From Undibacterium sp. 5I1 (GTDB taxonomy: Bacteria; Pseudomonadota; Gammaproteobacteria; Burkholderiales; Burkholderiaceae_D), in assembly GCF_034314085.1 (NCBI RefSeq), contig NZ_JAVIWI010000001.1:1922001-1986000 (forward strand): DNA of 64,000 nt, read 5' to 3'. Of the stretch, positions 55,977 through 64,000 are shown in pieces; the stretch's first letter is position 1; every line of letters begins with the position of its first letter. Below the pieces are notes generated by a model, which worked only from the letters and a program-made list of their open reading frames with translations, was not told the origin of the DNA and did no database searches. The position numbers and the translations under genes were made by a program.

Positions 55977-58900
55977 ATGCGGATTCATCAACTTGGTCGT
56001 CTATCTGTTCTGAGCATCTTGCTGGCAAGCTGTTTTACTACCCAGGCAGCAAACGCTGCCGATACGCTGCTGCTGCGCCAACCAACGGTGTCCCGCGACC
56101 ATCTGGCGTTTGTGTATGCAGGCGACATCTGGCTGGCAGACCGCGACGGGCAACATCCTGTGCGATTGACGACGCATCCGGCATCTGAATTTGCCCCCAA
56201 ATTTTCTCCTGACGGCAAATGGCTAGCGTTCTCTGCTAGCTATGACAACAATACCGACGTGTATGTAATCCCGGTCCAAGGCGGAGAAGCGCGGCGCTTG
56301 ACCTGGCATCCTGGTCAAGACGTGGTAGTGGGATGGAGTGCCGATGGCAAACGCGTGCTGTTTTCATCCAACCGGGAAATCGCGAATAGTCGCAGTAACC
56401 AGTTGTATGAAGTACCACTGGAAGGTGGTTACGAGAAAAAAGTCATGGAAGCCATTGCCTTTGAAGGTAACTGGTCTGGCGACGGAAAACTCTTGGCCTA
56501 TCGCCCTTTCCGTCAGGCATATAGCGGTACCAGCGGCTGGCGTCAGCACCGCGGCGGTACCACGCCACCGGTCTGGATTATGGATGTGGCAAATAACAAA
56601 TTAGAAAAAATTCCTCACGAGAACGCCAACGACAGCAATCCTGTCTGGGTTGGCGACGAGGTATTTTTTATCTCTGATCGCAAAGATGGTGCGGCCAATC
56701 TGTTTGCTTACAACCGCCAAAATAAAACAGTACGGCAAGTCACCAAAGAAACCGTTTGGGATGTCCGTAACCTCGGTGCTTATGGCACGACGGTCGTGTA
56801 TGAAGTCGGTGGCGCGCTTAAGGAACTGGATACAGTCAGCGGCAAAACACAAAACATCCACGTCGATCTGGAGTCACAAACAGCGCAAGCAATACAAGCG
56901 CGACCACAATGGAAAGACGCCAGCAGCAATATCACTTCAGCGAGTCTGTCCCCCAGCGGCAAACGTGTCGTCGTCAGCGCCCGCGGCGATGTATTTACCG
57001 TACCGGTGAAAGATGGTTCAGTCCGCAATTTGACAGAGACCTCAGGTATCCGTGAAAAGGATGGTATCTGGAGCGCTGATGGCAAGCAGATCGCCTACAT
57101 CTCAGATGCAGGTCGCCAACATAGCCTGGTCGTACGCGATCAGACTGGCTTAGACAAAGCCAAAACCTATGCACTGGGCAAGCAAGGCTATTTCAACTTA
57201 TTAGACTGGTCACCGGATGCCAAGACGATCGTGCTACAGGATAATCACTTGCAACTGTATGCAATCAGTCTGGTGACGGGCAATATCAGCAAGATCGATG
57301 TGAGCGCCCGACGCTCTAAATTTGCTGTCTCGTTTTCATCCGACAGCCGCTGGCTGGCTTATACCGTGGTGGGCGCGAACCAGTTTTCACAAATCAAACT
57401 GCATGATTTCCAAACGGGTAAAAACGTCAATCTGACCGATGGCATGAGCCACGCCGATAATCCTGTTTTTGCCGCGGCAGACTATTTGTACTTTACTGCG
57501 TCAACTAATTCTGGCCCTACCCATGTAGGACTGGATATGTCCACCCAAGAACGTCCCTTGCGCAATGGCATCTACGTCGCCGTATTGGCGGCGGACGGCA
57601 AATCGCCTCTGCTACCGAAGAGCGGTGATGAGAACGATAAAAAAGATGATGCAAAAAAAGACGAGGATAAAAAAGATAGCGACAAAAAAGAAGGTGCTAA
57701 AGACGATACTAAAGAAAGCTCTAAGGATAATAAAGAGAGTAAAGATAAAGCCAAGGACGATAGCTCTGGCAAGCCAACTAAACCAACTAAGCCTGTCAAA
57801 ATTGATCTGGATGGCTTGCAACAACGTATCGTTGCGCTGCCAGTGGCAGAACGTAATTACGATACGCTGGCGGTCGCTTCCGACGGCTCACTATTTTATT
57901 TAGAGCATCGTCAGCCCGGCGTCAGCAATGAACCGCCCTCTGCAAAAAATGACGACGATGCAGAATTGTTCCGTTTTAGTTTTGATGACAAAAAAGCGAA
58001 ATCCCTCAGACAAAATATCGCGTTTTTCAGCCTCAGCGGTGATGGCAAAAAAATCTTGATCCAGTCCGGTAAAGTCAAACTAGAAATTGGCGATGCAGCT
58101 GAAAAATTAGAAACCAAATCAATCGATTTGTCTCAGCTACGCATGAAGGTCAATCCGCGCGAGGAATGGGAACAGATTTTTAACGAAGCCTGGTGGATGG
58201 AAAAAGAATTCTTCTATGATGCCAATTTGCACGGACTGGATTGGGATAGTATTTATAAACGCTACCAGCCATTGCTTAAACATGTGCAACGACGTGAGGA
58301 TCTGAACGACTTGCTGGTAGAAATGATAGGTGAATTGCAAGTTGGCCACAACCGCGTTGGTGGAGGCGATGTACAAGAAGAAAAACCAGTCGCTGTAGGT
58401 TTACTCGGTGCCGACTTTAGCATCGACCAAGGACATTATCGTGTTAAAAATATTCTGCCCGGCGACCGTTGGAATCCGTTTTTAAAAGCACCATTAGCAA
58501 TCCCCGGCCTGCAAATCAAACCTGGTGATTACTTGCTTGCGATTAATGGCAAACCTCTGGATGCCAGCAAAAATATCTATTCACTGTTAGAAAACACGGT
58601 AGGTAAGCAAGTGACATTAACGCTTGCCAGCGACCTGGCCAGCAAGCAAACCCATCAGATTATCGTGCAGCCTATCGGAAATGAATCTGCATTACGCCAA
58701 TGGCAATGGATAGAAAAAAACCGTGAGTATGTGCAGAAAAAAACCAATGGCAAAGTCGCTTACGTTTATCTGCCAGATACTGGTGAAACTGGCTATCGAT
58801 ACTTCAACCGCATGTTTTATGCGCAAGCAGATAAACCTGCCTTGATCGTAGACGAGCGCCGCAATAGCGGTGGACAAGCGGCGAACTACATCACAGACAT

Positions 58901-59360
58901 CCTGAGCAGAAAATATCTGGCAAGTTGGAAGGACCGTGATGGCCTGCTGTTTGATACGCCAGGAGCAGCTATCTATGGCCCTAAAGCCATGCTGATTGAT
59001 CAGGATGCAGGGTCAGGCGGCGACTTTTTGCCATATGCCTTTAAACGTCTGGGTTTGGGTGCGTTAATCGGCAAACGCACCTGGGGCGGATTGATCGGCA
59101 TCTCTACCAATCCCGATCTAATCGATGGCGGCAATCTGCTAGTACCGTTCTTCCGGTTCTTTACCCCAGACGGCGAATGGCGTGTTGAGAATGAAGGCGT
59201 CGCACCAGACATTGATGTCGAGTTAGATCCGACAGAAGTCAACCTCGGACACGACACACAACTCGACGCAGCGATCCAGAATGTCGTGCAAAAAATGCAG
59301 ACCTATCAGGCAGTACAGCGCCAGCGGGCTCCTGCAATGCCGACGCAATTGGGTAAGTAA
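55977..59360 (+). CDS. Tricorn-like S41 protease with TolB-type propeller and PDZ domain
   Basis: The 1127-residue protein has a signal peptide (LSILLASCFTTQAANAA). A beta-propeller follows, with repeated FSPDGKWLAF, WSADGKRVLFSSN and WSPDAKTIVLQDN blades to about residue 545. Residues ~550-602 are an unusual Lys/Asp-rich insert. The core of the tricorn-type protease comes next, then a PDZ domain (~805-885). The S41 active site is LIDQDAGSGGD, with Ser1013 as nucleophile. Perfect AAAGGAGGAG lies 6 bases before the ATG. Bacterial tricorn homologues degrade peptides. Being exported, this one probably acts in the periplasm. Confidence 0.9.
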   Translation: MRIHQLGRLSVLSILLASCFTTQAANAADTLLLRQPTVSRDHLAFVYAGDIWLADRDGQHPVRLTTHPASEFAPKFSPDGKWLAFSASYDNNTDVYVIPVQGGEARRLTWHPGQDVVVGWSADGKRVLFSSNREIANSRSNQLYEVPLEGGYEKKVMEAIAFEGNWSGDGKLLAYRPFRQAYSGTSGWRQHRGGTTPPVWIMDVANNKLEKIPHENANDSNPVWVGDEVFFISDRKDGAANLFAYNRQNKTVRQVTKETVWDVRNLGAYGTTVVYEVGGALKELDTVSGKTQNIHVDLESQTAQAIQARPQWKDASSNITSASLSPSGKRVVVSARGDVFTVPVKDGSVRNLTETSGIREKDGIWSADGKQIAYISDAGRQHSLVVRDQTGLDKAKTYALGKQGYFNLLDWSPDAKTIVLQDNHLQLYAISLVTGNISKIDVSARRSKFAVSFSSDSRWLAYTVVGANQFSQIKLHDFQTGKNVNLTDGMSHADNPVFAAADYLYFTASTNSGPTHVGLDMSTQERPLRNGIYVAVLAADGKSPLLPKSGDENDKKDDAKKDEDKKDSDKKEGAKDDTKESSKDNKESKDKAKDDSSGKPTKPTKPVKIDLDGLQQRIVALPVAERNYDTLAVASDGSLFYLEHRQPGVSNEPPSAKNDDDAELFRFSFDDKKAKSLRQNIAFFSLSGDGKKILIQSGKVKLEIGDAAEKLETKSIDLSQLRMKVNPREEWEQIFNEAWWMEKEFFYDANLHGLDWDSIYKRYQPLLKHVQRREDLNDLLVEMIGELQVGHNRVGGGDVQEEKPVAVGLLGADFSIDQGHYRVKNILPGDRWNPFLKAPLAIPGLQIKPGDYLLAINGKPLDASKNIYSLLENTVGKQVTLTLASDLASKQTHQIIVQPIGNESALRQWQWIEKNREYVQKKTNGKVAYVYLPDTGETGYRYFNRMFYAQADKPALIVDERRNSGGQAANYITDILSRKYLASWKDRDGLLFDTPGAAIYGPKAMLIDQDAGSGGDFLPYAFKRLGLGALIGKRTWGGLIGISTNPDLIDGGNLLVPFFRFFTPDGEWRVENEGVAPDIDVELDPTEVNLGHDTQLDAAIQNVVQKMQTYQAVQRQRAPAMPTQLGK

Positions 59361-59390
59361 GTTATAAGTCTCAAATAGCAAAAAACTACC

Positions 59391-59440
59391 AAAGTTGGGG
59401 GAACCGGGTCTTGACACCGAACTCCCCCGGACTTTTAAAA
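59391..59440 (+). terminator. Terminator of the tricorn-like gene
   Basis: GTTGGGGGA (59394-59402) pairs with TCCCCCGGAC (59423-59432), followed by TTTTAAAA. It lies 34 bases after the stop codon. Confidence 0.65.
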
Positions 59441-59755
59441 CAATCTCAATGCAGGCCTGTTACTCCCAATAAAATTAGCTCAGCCTAATTTTCGTTTCCT
59501 CAAAATCGCTAACAGCGCGAATTTAGTTCTCAACCGCTGTAGTTGTCCTGCCAAGCATAATTGGGCCTGAGTTTTTAGAAACTCCGAAAAGTCCCCCTAC
59601 GCTCCAGCTGCACTTTAACCTGCTTTATCCCAGGCTTTATGCGTTTCGTCGCATTGGCGTGGTAACTCATGATGCCTTGACCTACAGTGATTACATCGCA
59701 GCAAAGAAACACAAATTCACTGAAATCCTTTTAATTCAATCACAGGAGCATCATC
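59441..59755. other. Gap upstream of the small exported proteins
   Basis: About 315 bases without a recognisable gene. CACAGGAGCATC, the ribosome-binding region of the next gene, lies at its end. No promoter stands out. Confidence 0.4.
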
Positions 59756-60094
59756 ATGAAAACAATCAACGCATTCAATACTACTGGCATCTTCTCCATC
59801 GCATTGATCGCTGGAGTTTTAGCAGTCTCTTCAGCCTATCAAGCTCCAGTTAAGGGTAATAACAGCGGTAATGAGAGCAGCGATAACTCAATCCAAACGG
59901 TAACTATCGTCGCCAAACGTCTAAGCGCAGATGAAAAAGTGGCTTACGATCAACAAACCTCACCAGCAATCCAAACCGTGCTGATCTCTGCCAAGCGTTT
60001 GACTACAGAAGAAAAAATAGCCATGGACAAAGATACTTTAGCAATCCGTCAGGCAACAGCGCAATCCAACAAAATCATTCGCCAATCGGTATAA
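59756..60094 (+). CDS. Small exported protein with a duplicated QTV-AKRL motif, unknown
   Basis: This 112-residue protein has a signal peptide (NTTGIFSIALIAGVLAVSSAYQAP). A linker of Asn/Ser/Gly follows. Two near-identical units come next: residues 46-66 (IQTVTIVAKRLSADEKVAYD) and 72-92 (IQTVLISAKRLTTEEKIAMD), 26 residues apart. I do not recognise the family. The motif is reminiscent of TVTVTAKR-like plug segments of TonB-dependent proteins, but this is only resemblance. GGAG precedes the ATG. A second small exported protein follows on the same strand. Confidence 0.75.
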   Translation: MKTINAFNTTGIFSIALIAGVLAVSSAYQAPVKGNNSGNESSDNSIQTVTIVAKRLSADEKVAYDQQTSPAIQTVLISAKRLTTEEKIAMDKDTLAIRQATAQSNKIIRQSV

Positions 60095-60216
60095 GCCTTT
60101 GATTATTTACCATACAGCAAAAAGTAATGTGTCAGTCATGTAGAAAAACACACACAAACAATTTACACAATTAAAGCCTTCAGCCGGGTGCAATTCATTT
60201 AAAATACGGAGCTATT

Positions 60217-60522
60217 ATGTTAAAAAAATCTACTCTCTTCGGTTTATCTGTTTTGACACTATTGGCTAGCACGGCTTTCAGTGAGTATTTTGTCGCCATG
60301 GCAATTGCGACACCTGTTGCAACGCAAAGTAGTTTAGATGCCACGCCAGCCAGCACATCTGCGCGCAATGTAATCATGCTTGAAAGAGGCGGGATGGACA
60401 GAGCTTCAGTACACTTGCAAATTCTCCAGCAAACTAATACGCATTTCGCGGATAGTAACTTACCTAAAAAGTCCGCTACCGGCGATAAAAAAATGCAAAG
60501 TAAGCCTGCCAATAACTCCTGA
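60217..60522 (+). CDS. Small exported protein, function unknown
   Basis: The 101-residue protein has a signal-like N-terminus (MLKKSTLFGLSVLTLLASTAF), then a short polar mature part with RNVIMLERGGMDRASVHLQILQQTNTHF and a basic tail (KKSATGDKKMQSKPANNS). I find no family. GGAGC lies before the ATG. It is 122 bases after the previous small gene and could share its promoter. Composition of both suggests secreted or periplasmic adhesin-like or stress proteins, but nothing specific supports a role. Confidence 0.6.
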   Translation: MLKKSTLFGLSVLTLLASTAFSEYFVAMAIATPVATQSSLDATPASTSARNVIMLERGGMDRASVHLQILQQTNTHFADSNLPKKSATGDKKMQSKPANNS

Positions 60523-60679
60523 ATTTCTGCATTAGCCAAGATATTGATTTCGCATCTTAATAATGTTTGCTGAAGATCAAGGTCTCCTACATGGCTTGTT
60601 TGAATACCCTCATGAGCACAATTGCTCAATTACTCCTCAATTTTGTTCAATTTAACTTTTTAAAATTAGATCAATACCA

Positions 60680-60765
60680 ATATACTCCCGATTATTTTTA
60701 ATAAAACTAAGCTACAGACTAAAAAATACTTGGATGCCTAAAATATACCCCATTGGAGTATATAA
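60680..60765 (+). repeat. 86-bp intergenic element, family A copy 9
   Basis: It starts ATATACTCCCGATTATT and ends ATATACCCCATTGGAGTATAT plus AAAA. The central stem has decayed, but the end hairpins are intact. Confidence 0.75.
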
Positions 60766-60939
60766 AAAGACTACGTTTTTATTATGATCAAATTCAGTAA
60801 TTTGTGAAAAAATTATGATAAATGTATTGCAAGCTCACTCCAGCTATTTTTAACAAACATCGTATTTCATTGCTACTTTTTTACTGCTACCTCAAAGCAG
60901 GCGAATCTGTATAGTAATCTATCTCGCACTTTCTCCATT

Positions 60940-61039
60940 AGGGCTTTCGCAAAATTGTCCCGGCAAGGCGCAGCAACGACGACATTACTTTAGTACGGCG
61001 ACGAGCTGCAACGCAGCTGGGGCAGTTTTGCGTAAGTCC
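60940..61039 (+). repeat. Intergenic inverted-end element, family B copy 2
   Basis: The segment begins AGGGCTTTCGCAAAATTGTC and ends CAGTTTTGCGTAAGTCC, forming imperfect inverted ends. It aligns throughout with the reverse complement of 2864-2966. It stops three bases before the Lrp-type stop codon. Confidence 0.75.
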
Positions 61040-61042
61040 GAT

Positions 61043-61489
61043 CTATAAAGCACTACGGTCAATCCGTTTGCTCAGAATAATCGACGTCGAAGTCTGCCGC
61101 ACGCCATCTAATGCACCGATCTGATCCAACAAGCGATCTAACACTTCGGTGGTGCCGCAACGCAAAGTCAGCATGTAATCAATCGCGCCGCTCACCGCGC
61201 ACAAAGTCTCCACCTCGGGCAATTGCTGTAAATATTTCATCAAATTGGGAGCAAAACGCGCCTCTACCGATAAGCCTACATATGCCCGCACAGCTGGTTG
61301 AAACATAGTCTGATTCAGCTTAAGTCCATAACCAGCTATCACCCCCTGCTTTTCTAACGCGCTGATACGGGCAATCACCGTGGTTCTGGCGATACCAACT
61401 TGTTTTGCGATGGTGGTGACTGGCAGCCGGGCGTTATCCATTAGCAAGGCGAGAATTTTGTTATCGATATCGTCTAGGTTGGGCTTCAT
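61043..61489 (-). CDS. Lrp/AsnC family transcriptional regulator
   Basis: The 148-residue protein has the AsnC helix-turn-helix (LDDIDNKILALLMDNARLPVTTIAKQVGIARTTVIARISALEKQGVI) and a C-terminal RAM ligand domain (VRAYVGLSVEARF, VSGAIDYMLTLRCGTTEVLDRLLDQIGALDGVRQTSTSIIL). It diverges from a saccharopine-dehydrogenase family gene, with evenly spaced CATATTG repeats between them, suggesting direct control. The ligand is likely an amino acid, perhaps lysine. Confidence 0.92.
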   Translation of the reverse strand: MKPNLDDIDNKILALLMDNARLPVTTIAKQVGIARTTVIARISALEKQGVIAGYGLKLNQTMFQPAVRAYVGLSVEARFAPNLMKYLQQLPEVETLCAVSGAIDYMLTLRCGTTEVLDRLLDQIGALDGVRQTSTSIILSKRIDRSAL

Positions 61490-61502
61490 TGGTACTCCAT
61501 AT

Positions 61503-61557
61503 AGTCATATTGTAGTAATTATCAGTCATATTGTATTTTAATCCTGCATATTGACGA
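61503..61557. promoter_or_regulatory. Phased CATATTG repeats between the divergent Lrp-type gene and saccharopine-dehydrogenase gene
   Basis: CATATTG occurs at 61506-61512, 61527-61533 and 61547-61553, spaced 21 and 20 bases (two turns of DNA). The first two sit in the longer identical repeat AGTCATATTGTA. The pattern suits multimeric Lrp/AsnC binding on one DNA face. Confidence 0.6.
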
Positions 61558-61653
61558 TAATTTACACTCTATTATCTGACAAACATTGCTTTTACACTGA
61601 CACCATTGCCAAAACATTTACAGCTTTTTTACACCAAACCTCTGGAGACTCCC

Positions 61654-62745
61654 ATGACCACTAAACTCATTCTGCTTGGCGCCGGCAAAATCGGCGACGC
61701 TATCCTCAATTTGCTTTCACACACCGGCGATTACCTAATTACCGTTGCTGATCGTGATGTAGAACGTCTGAAATATGTGGCTCAAGCGGGCTTCCCTAAC
61801 GTAACCACAGTGCAACTGGATCTGGGTGACAAAGCGGCAGTAACTGAGCTGATCCGCGGTCATAAAGTGACGTTGTCTGCTTGTCCTTACTTTTTGACAC
61901 CTATCATTGCTGGCGCAGCCAAAGCGGCCAATTCTCATTATTTCGATCTGACCGAAGATGTGGAAAGCACACGCATCGTCAAACAACTGGCAGAAGGCGC
62001 GGATTGCGCATTTGTCCCGCAATGTGGACTGGCACCAGGATTTATCTCTATCGTCGCTAATGATGTCGCAAAACGTTTTGATAGTCTGCGTGATGTCAGC
62101 ATGCGCGTCGGTGCTTTGCCGACCTTCCCGAATAACGCGTTGAAATACAATCTGACCTGGAGCACTGACGGTCTGATCAACGAATATTGCAATCCTTGCG
62201 AAGCCATCGTTGACGGTCAGTTGCGCGAGACAGCAGCATTGGAAGAAATCGAACATTTCTCCTTGGATGGTATCGATTACGAAGCATTTAACACCTCCGG
62301 CGGCTTAGGTACTTTATGCGAGAGTCTGCAAGGTAAAGTCCAAAATCTGAACTACAAAACCGTGCGTTACCCCGGTCATCGCGATATCGTCAAAATGTTG
62401 ATCCGCGATTTGGAATTGGGCAAACTGGAACGTCGTCCAATCTTGAAAGACGTATTAGAAACCTCCATTCCAATGACCAAGCAAGACGTGGTATTGGTAT
62501 TTGTCAGCGTAGTCGGTATGCGTGAAGGTCGTCTGGAACAAGAGTCCTACGCTAAGAAAATTTACGCTCAAGTCGTCAACGGACAATTGCTGTCAGCTAT
62601 CCAGTTGACTACGGCATCCGGCATTTGCGCCATGGTGGATTTGGTTGTGACTGGCAAATTACCTAAGCATGGTCTGGTGCGTCAAGAGCAGGCAAATTTG
62701 GCTGATTTCCTGGCGAATCGTTTCGGTCAGTATTACGCGGCATAA
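61654..62745 (+). CDS. Saccharopine dehydrogenase family protein
   Basis: The 363-residue protein has an N-terminal Rossmann fold (KLILLGAGKIGDAILNLL, then VADRDVERL) and the saccharopine-dehydrogenase-like region HYFDLTEDVESTR, VPQCGLAPGFISIVANDVA, with a C-terminal SGICAMVDLVVTGKLP. The ATG at 61654 has TCTGGAG 7-8 bases upstream. The frame is open to 61606. Together with the Lrp-type regulator and ALDH7-like dehydrogenase this suggests lysine breakdown through aminoadipate semialdehyde. The exact reaction (lysine 6-dehydrogenase or saccharopine cleavage) is not determined. Confidence 0.88.
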   Translation: MTTKLILLGAGKIGDAILNLLSHTGDYLITVADRDVERLKYVAQAGFPNVTTVQLDLGDKAAVTELIRGHKVTLSACPYFLTPIIAGAAKAANSHYFDLTEDVESTRIVKQLAEGADCAFVPQCGLAPGFISIVANDVAKRFDSLRDVSMRVGALPTFPNNALKYNLTWSTDGLINEYCNPCEAIVDGQLRETAALEEIEHFSLDGIDYEAFNTSGGLGTLCESLQGKVQNLNYKTVRYPGHRDIVKMLIRDLELGKLERRPILKDVLETSIPMTKQDVVLVFVSVVGMREGRLEQESYAKKIYAQVVNGQLLSAIQLTTASGICAMVDLVVTGKLPKHGLVRQEQANLADFLANRFGQYYAA

Positions 62746-62955
62746 GCTAAGTAACTAAATTCGGTAATTAACCAGATGAAGGTTCGTTAGCGATTACAAT
62801 CTCTTCGCTCAGGGTGCGCATTGTTTTTCACTGCCCACCCTATTTATTTTTAAATTTTGTAGCAATATTTTTAAACCTCATTCGTCAAGGCGCATCCGCA
62901 ACATATCTAACCCAGATACGCTGCCATAGCCAGACAAACCATTTTGGAGACCAAT

Positions 62956-64000
62956 ATGGACAACATGAATATCGCAACAGTGTTAAGTCAACTCGGTGTT
63001 AATCTCGCCGACTACCAAGGTCAGGATCTGTCTAGTGTTTCGCCAATCGATGGCGCTACTCTCGCCACTTTGCGAGCAGATAATTCAGACCAGGTGCATG
63101 CCAAAATCACTCGTGCGCAAGCAGCCTTTTTGCACTGGCGTAATGTGCCAGCGCCACGTCGTGGAGAGTTAGTCCGCTTGTTCGGTGAAGAACTACGCCA
63201 GCATAAAGAACAACTCGGTCTGGTAGTGACTTTAGAAGCCGGCAAAATTCTTCAAGAAGGTTTAGGCGAAGTACAAGAAATGATCGACATCTGCGACTTC
63301 GCAGTTGGTTTGTCGCGCCAGTTATATGGCCTAACTATTGCATCAGAACGTCCAGGCCATCGCATGATGGAAGTCTGGCATCCGCTTGGTGTCGTTGGTG
63401 TCATTTCTGCCTTCAACTTCCCGGTTGCAGTATGGGCATGGAACGCGGCATTAGCCTTCGTTTGCGGTAACAGCGTGACCTGGAAACCCTCAGAAAAAAC
63501 ACCTCTGACTGCAATCGCAACCCACGCTTTATTTATGAAAGCCGTCGCAAAATTTGGTAGCGACGCTCCGGAAGGCTTGGCAGAACTAATTATCGGTGAC
63601 CGTAGCACTGGCGCACAAATGGTGAACGACAAACGTGTTGCATTGGTGAGCGCAACTGGCAGCACACGTATGGGTCGTCAGGTAGCTGAAGCCTGCGCCA
63701 AACGTCTGACCCGTACCATCCTAGAGCTGGGTGGCAACAACGCCATGATCGTCGCTGAAAGCGCTGATCTGGAAATGGCAGTTCGCGGCATTACTTTCTC
63801 CGCCGTTGGCACTGCGGGACAGCGCTGCACTACCCTGCGTCGCCTGTTCGTACACAACAGCGTGTATGACGCCTTGATACCACGCTTGAAGAGAATTTAC
63901 GCAGATCTGCCAATCGGCAATCCGGGTAGCAACTCCACATTGATCGGACCACTGGTTGACAGCGCAGCATTTGATGCAATGCAAACGGCACTCGCAACGG
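62956..64000 (+). CDS. Aldehyde dehydrogenase family 7 (aminoadipate-semialdehyde type), 3' end outside window
   Basis: About 348 residues are visible, from MDNMNIATVLSQLGVNLADY. The cofactor-binding and catalytic blocks are clear: GVVGVISAFNFPVAVWAWN, ALVSATGSTRMGRQVAEACAKR, TILELGGNNAMIV and TAGQRCTTLRRLFVH with the nucleophile cysteine. They match ALDH7A1-type L-aminoadipate semialdehyde dehydrogenase, which oxidises the lysine-derived semialdehyde to 2-aminoadipate. GGAGACC precedes the ATG. It lies 210 bases after the saccharopine-dehydrogenase family gene on the same strand. Confidence 0.93.
   Translation, partial: MDNMNIATVLSQLGVNLADYQGQDLSSVSPIDGATLATLRADNSDQVHAKITRAQAAFLHWRNVPAPRRGELVRLFGEELRQHKEQLGLVVTLEAGKILQEGLGEVQEMIDICDFAVGLSRQLYGLTIASERPGHRMMEVWHPLGVVGVISAFNFPVAVWAWNAALAFVCGNSVTWKPSEKTPLTAIATHALFMKAVAKFGSDAPEGLAELIIGDRSTGAQMVNDKRVALVSATGSTRMGRQVAEACAKRLTRTILELGGNNAMIVAESADLEMAVRGITFSAVGTAGQRCTTLRRLFVHNSVYDALIPRLKRIYADLPIGNPGSNSTLIGPLVDSAAFDAMQTALAT

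Larger units (their letters stand above)
60523..61042. other. 520-base gap with two repeat families
   Basis: The gap contains family A copy 9 (60680-60765) and a full family B element (60940-61039) next to the 3' end of the Lrp-type gene. No gene is visible. Confidence 0.6.

Noticed and set aside
57565..57903. 112-codon frame rich in Lys and Thr within the tricorn-like gene
   Set aside because: It is an out-of-frame reading of the Lys/Asp-rich insert.

Overview
The window looks like core chromosome of a betaproteobacterium, most likely an Oxalobacteraceae member close to Undibacterium, Herminiimonas or Janthinobacterium. This is inferred from the fabD-fabH-plsX-rpmF-yceD-yceF order, the hemN/ccoI/ccoS/ccoNOQP/ccoG/ccoH/fnr supercluster, and the protein sequences themselves. 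No search was run. I see no prophage, insertion sequence, CRISPR array or plasmid gene. The novelty lies in the intergenic DNA, in two frameshifted lipid genes, and in a tightly patterned FNR regulon.

Layout. 1-5643: a fatty-acid/phospholipid operon on the minus strand (fabD partial, fabH, plsX), with rpmF and yceD on the same strand, then divergent yceF and a tetrapyrrole-methylase family gene. Both fabH and plsX are broken by a one-base deficit in an A7 tract. 5761-9281: a YqhD-like alcohol dehydrogenase, then a nitronate monooxygenase and a universal stress protein diverging from a promoter region with two perfect FNR boxes. 9978-11656: a lipoprotein with a C-terminal heme-c motif, divergent from a TetR regulator. 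The pair is bracketed by direct copies of an 86-bp repeat. 12000-24416: the microaerobic respiration cluster hemN, a TauE/SafE-like gene, ccoI, ccoS, ccoN, ccoO, ccoQ, ccoP, ccoG, ccoH, a small membrane protein and fnr. ompW (24677-25294) follows.

25630-36472: tRNA-Arg(TCT) and housekeeping genes glmM, folP, ftsH, rlmE, yhbY, greA, carB and carA. 36804-45315: a heme-degrading-like (DUF336) protein, an NlpC/P60 hydrolase, and a minus-strand envelope/lipid group (patatin lipoprotein, TAXI solute-binding protein, CinA-like, EI24/CysZ-like, sterol desaturase family, polysaccharide deacetylase, YVTN propeller). 45678-53037: FKBP isomerase, a PKD metallopeptidase lipoprotein with a small lipoprotein, orn, an M48 protease, phhB and rsgA. 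53325-60522: a DHA2 efflux pump, phnA-like protein, a large tricorn-like protease and two small exported proteins. 61043-64000: a probable lysine-catabolic locus (Lrp/AsnC regulator, saccharopine-dehydrogenase family protein, ALDH7-type dehydrogenase cut by the window end).

How it fits together. FNR (23637-24416) keeps all four cluster-ligating cysteines and the recognition-helix residues for TTGAT-N4-ATCAA. Perfect copies of that site precede nitronate monooxygenase/usp (two), hemN, ccoN and ompW. For hemN, ccoN and ompW a -10-like hexamer lies exactly where a class II FNR promoter (site at -41.5) predicts it. One regulator therefore probably couples heme synthesis, cbb3 oxidase assembly, an outer-membrane channel and a stress protein to low oxygen.

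Non-coding DNA. Nine copies, plus one half copy, of an approximately 86-bp AT-rich element with TATACTCCC-type ends and a central hairpin occur only between genes. Base changes in the central stem are compensatory. A second, roughly 100-bp element with ACTTACGCAAAA-type inverted ends occurs twice in full and once as a remnant. Short tandem duplications of 10-21 bp are repeatedly found at gene ends.
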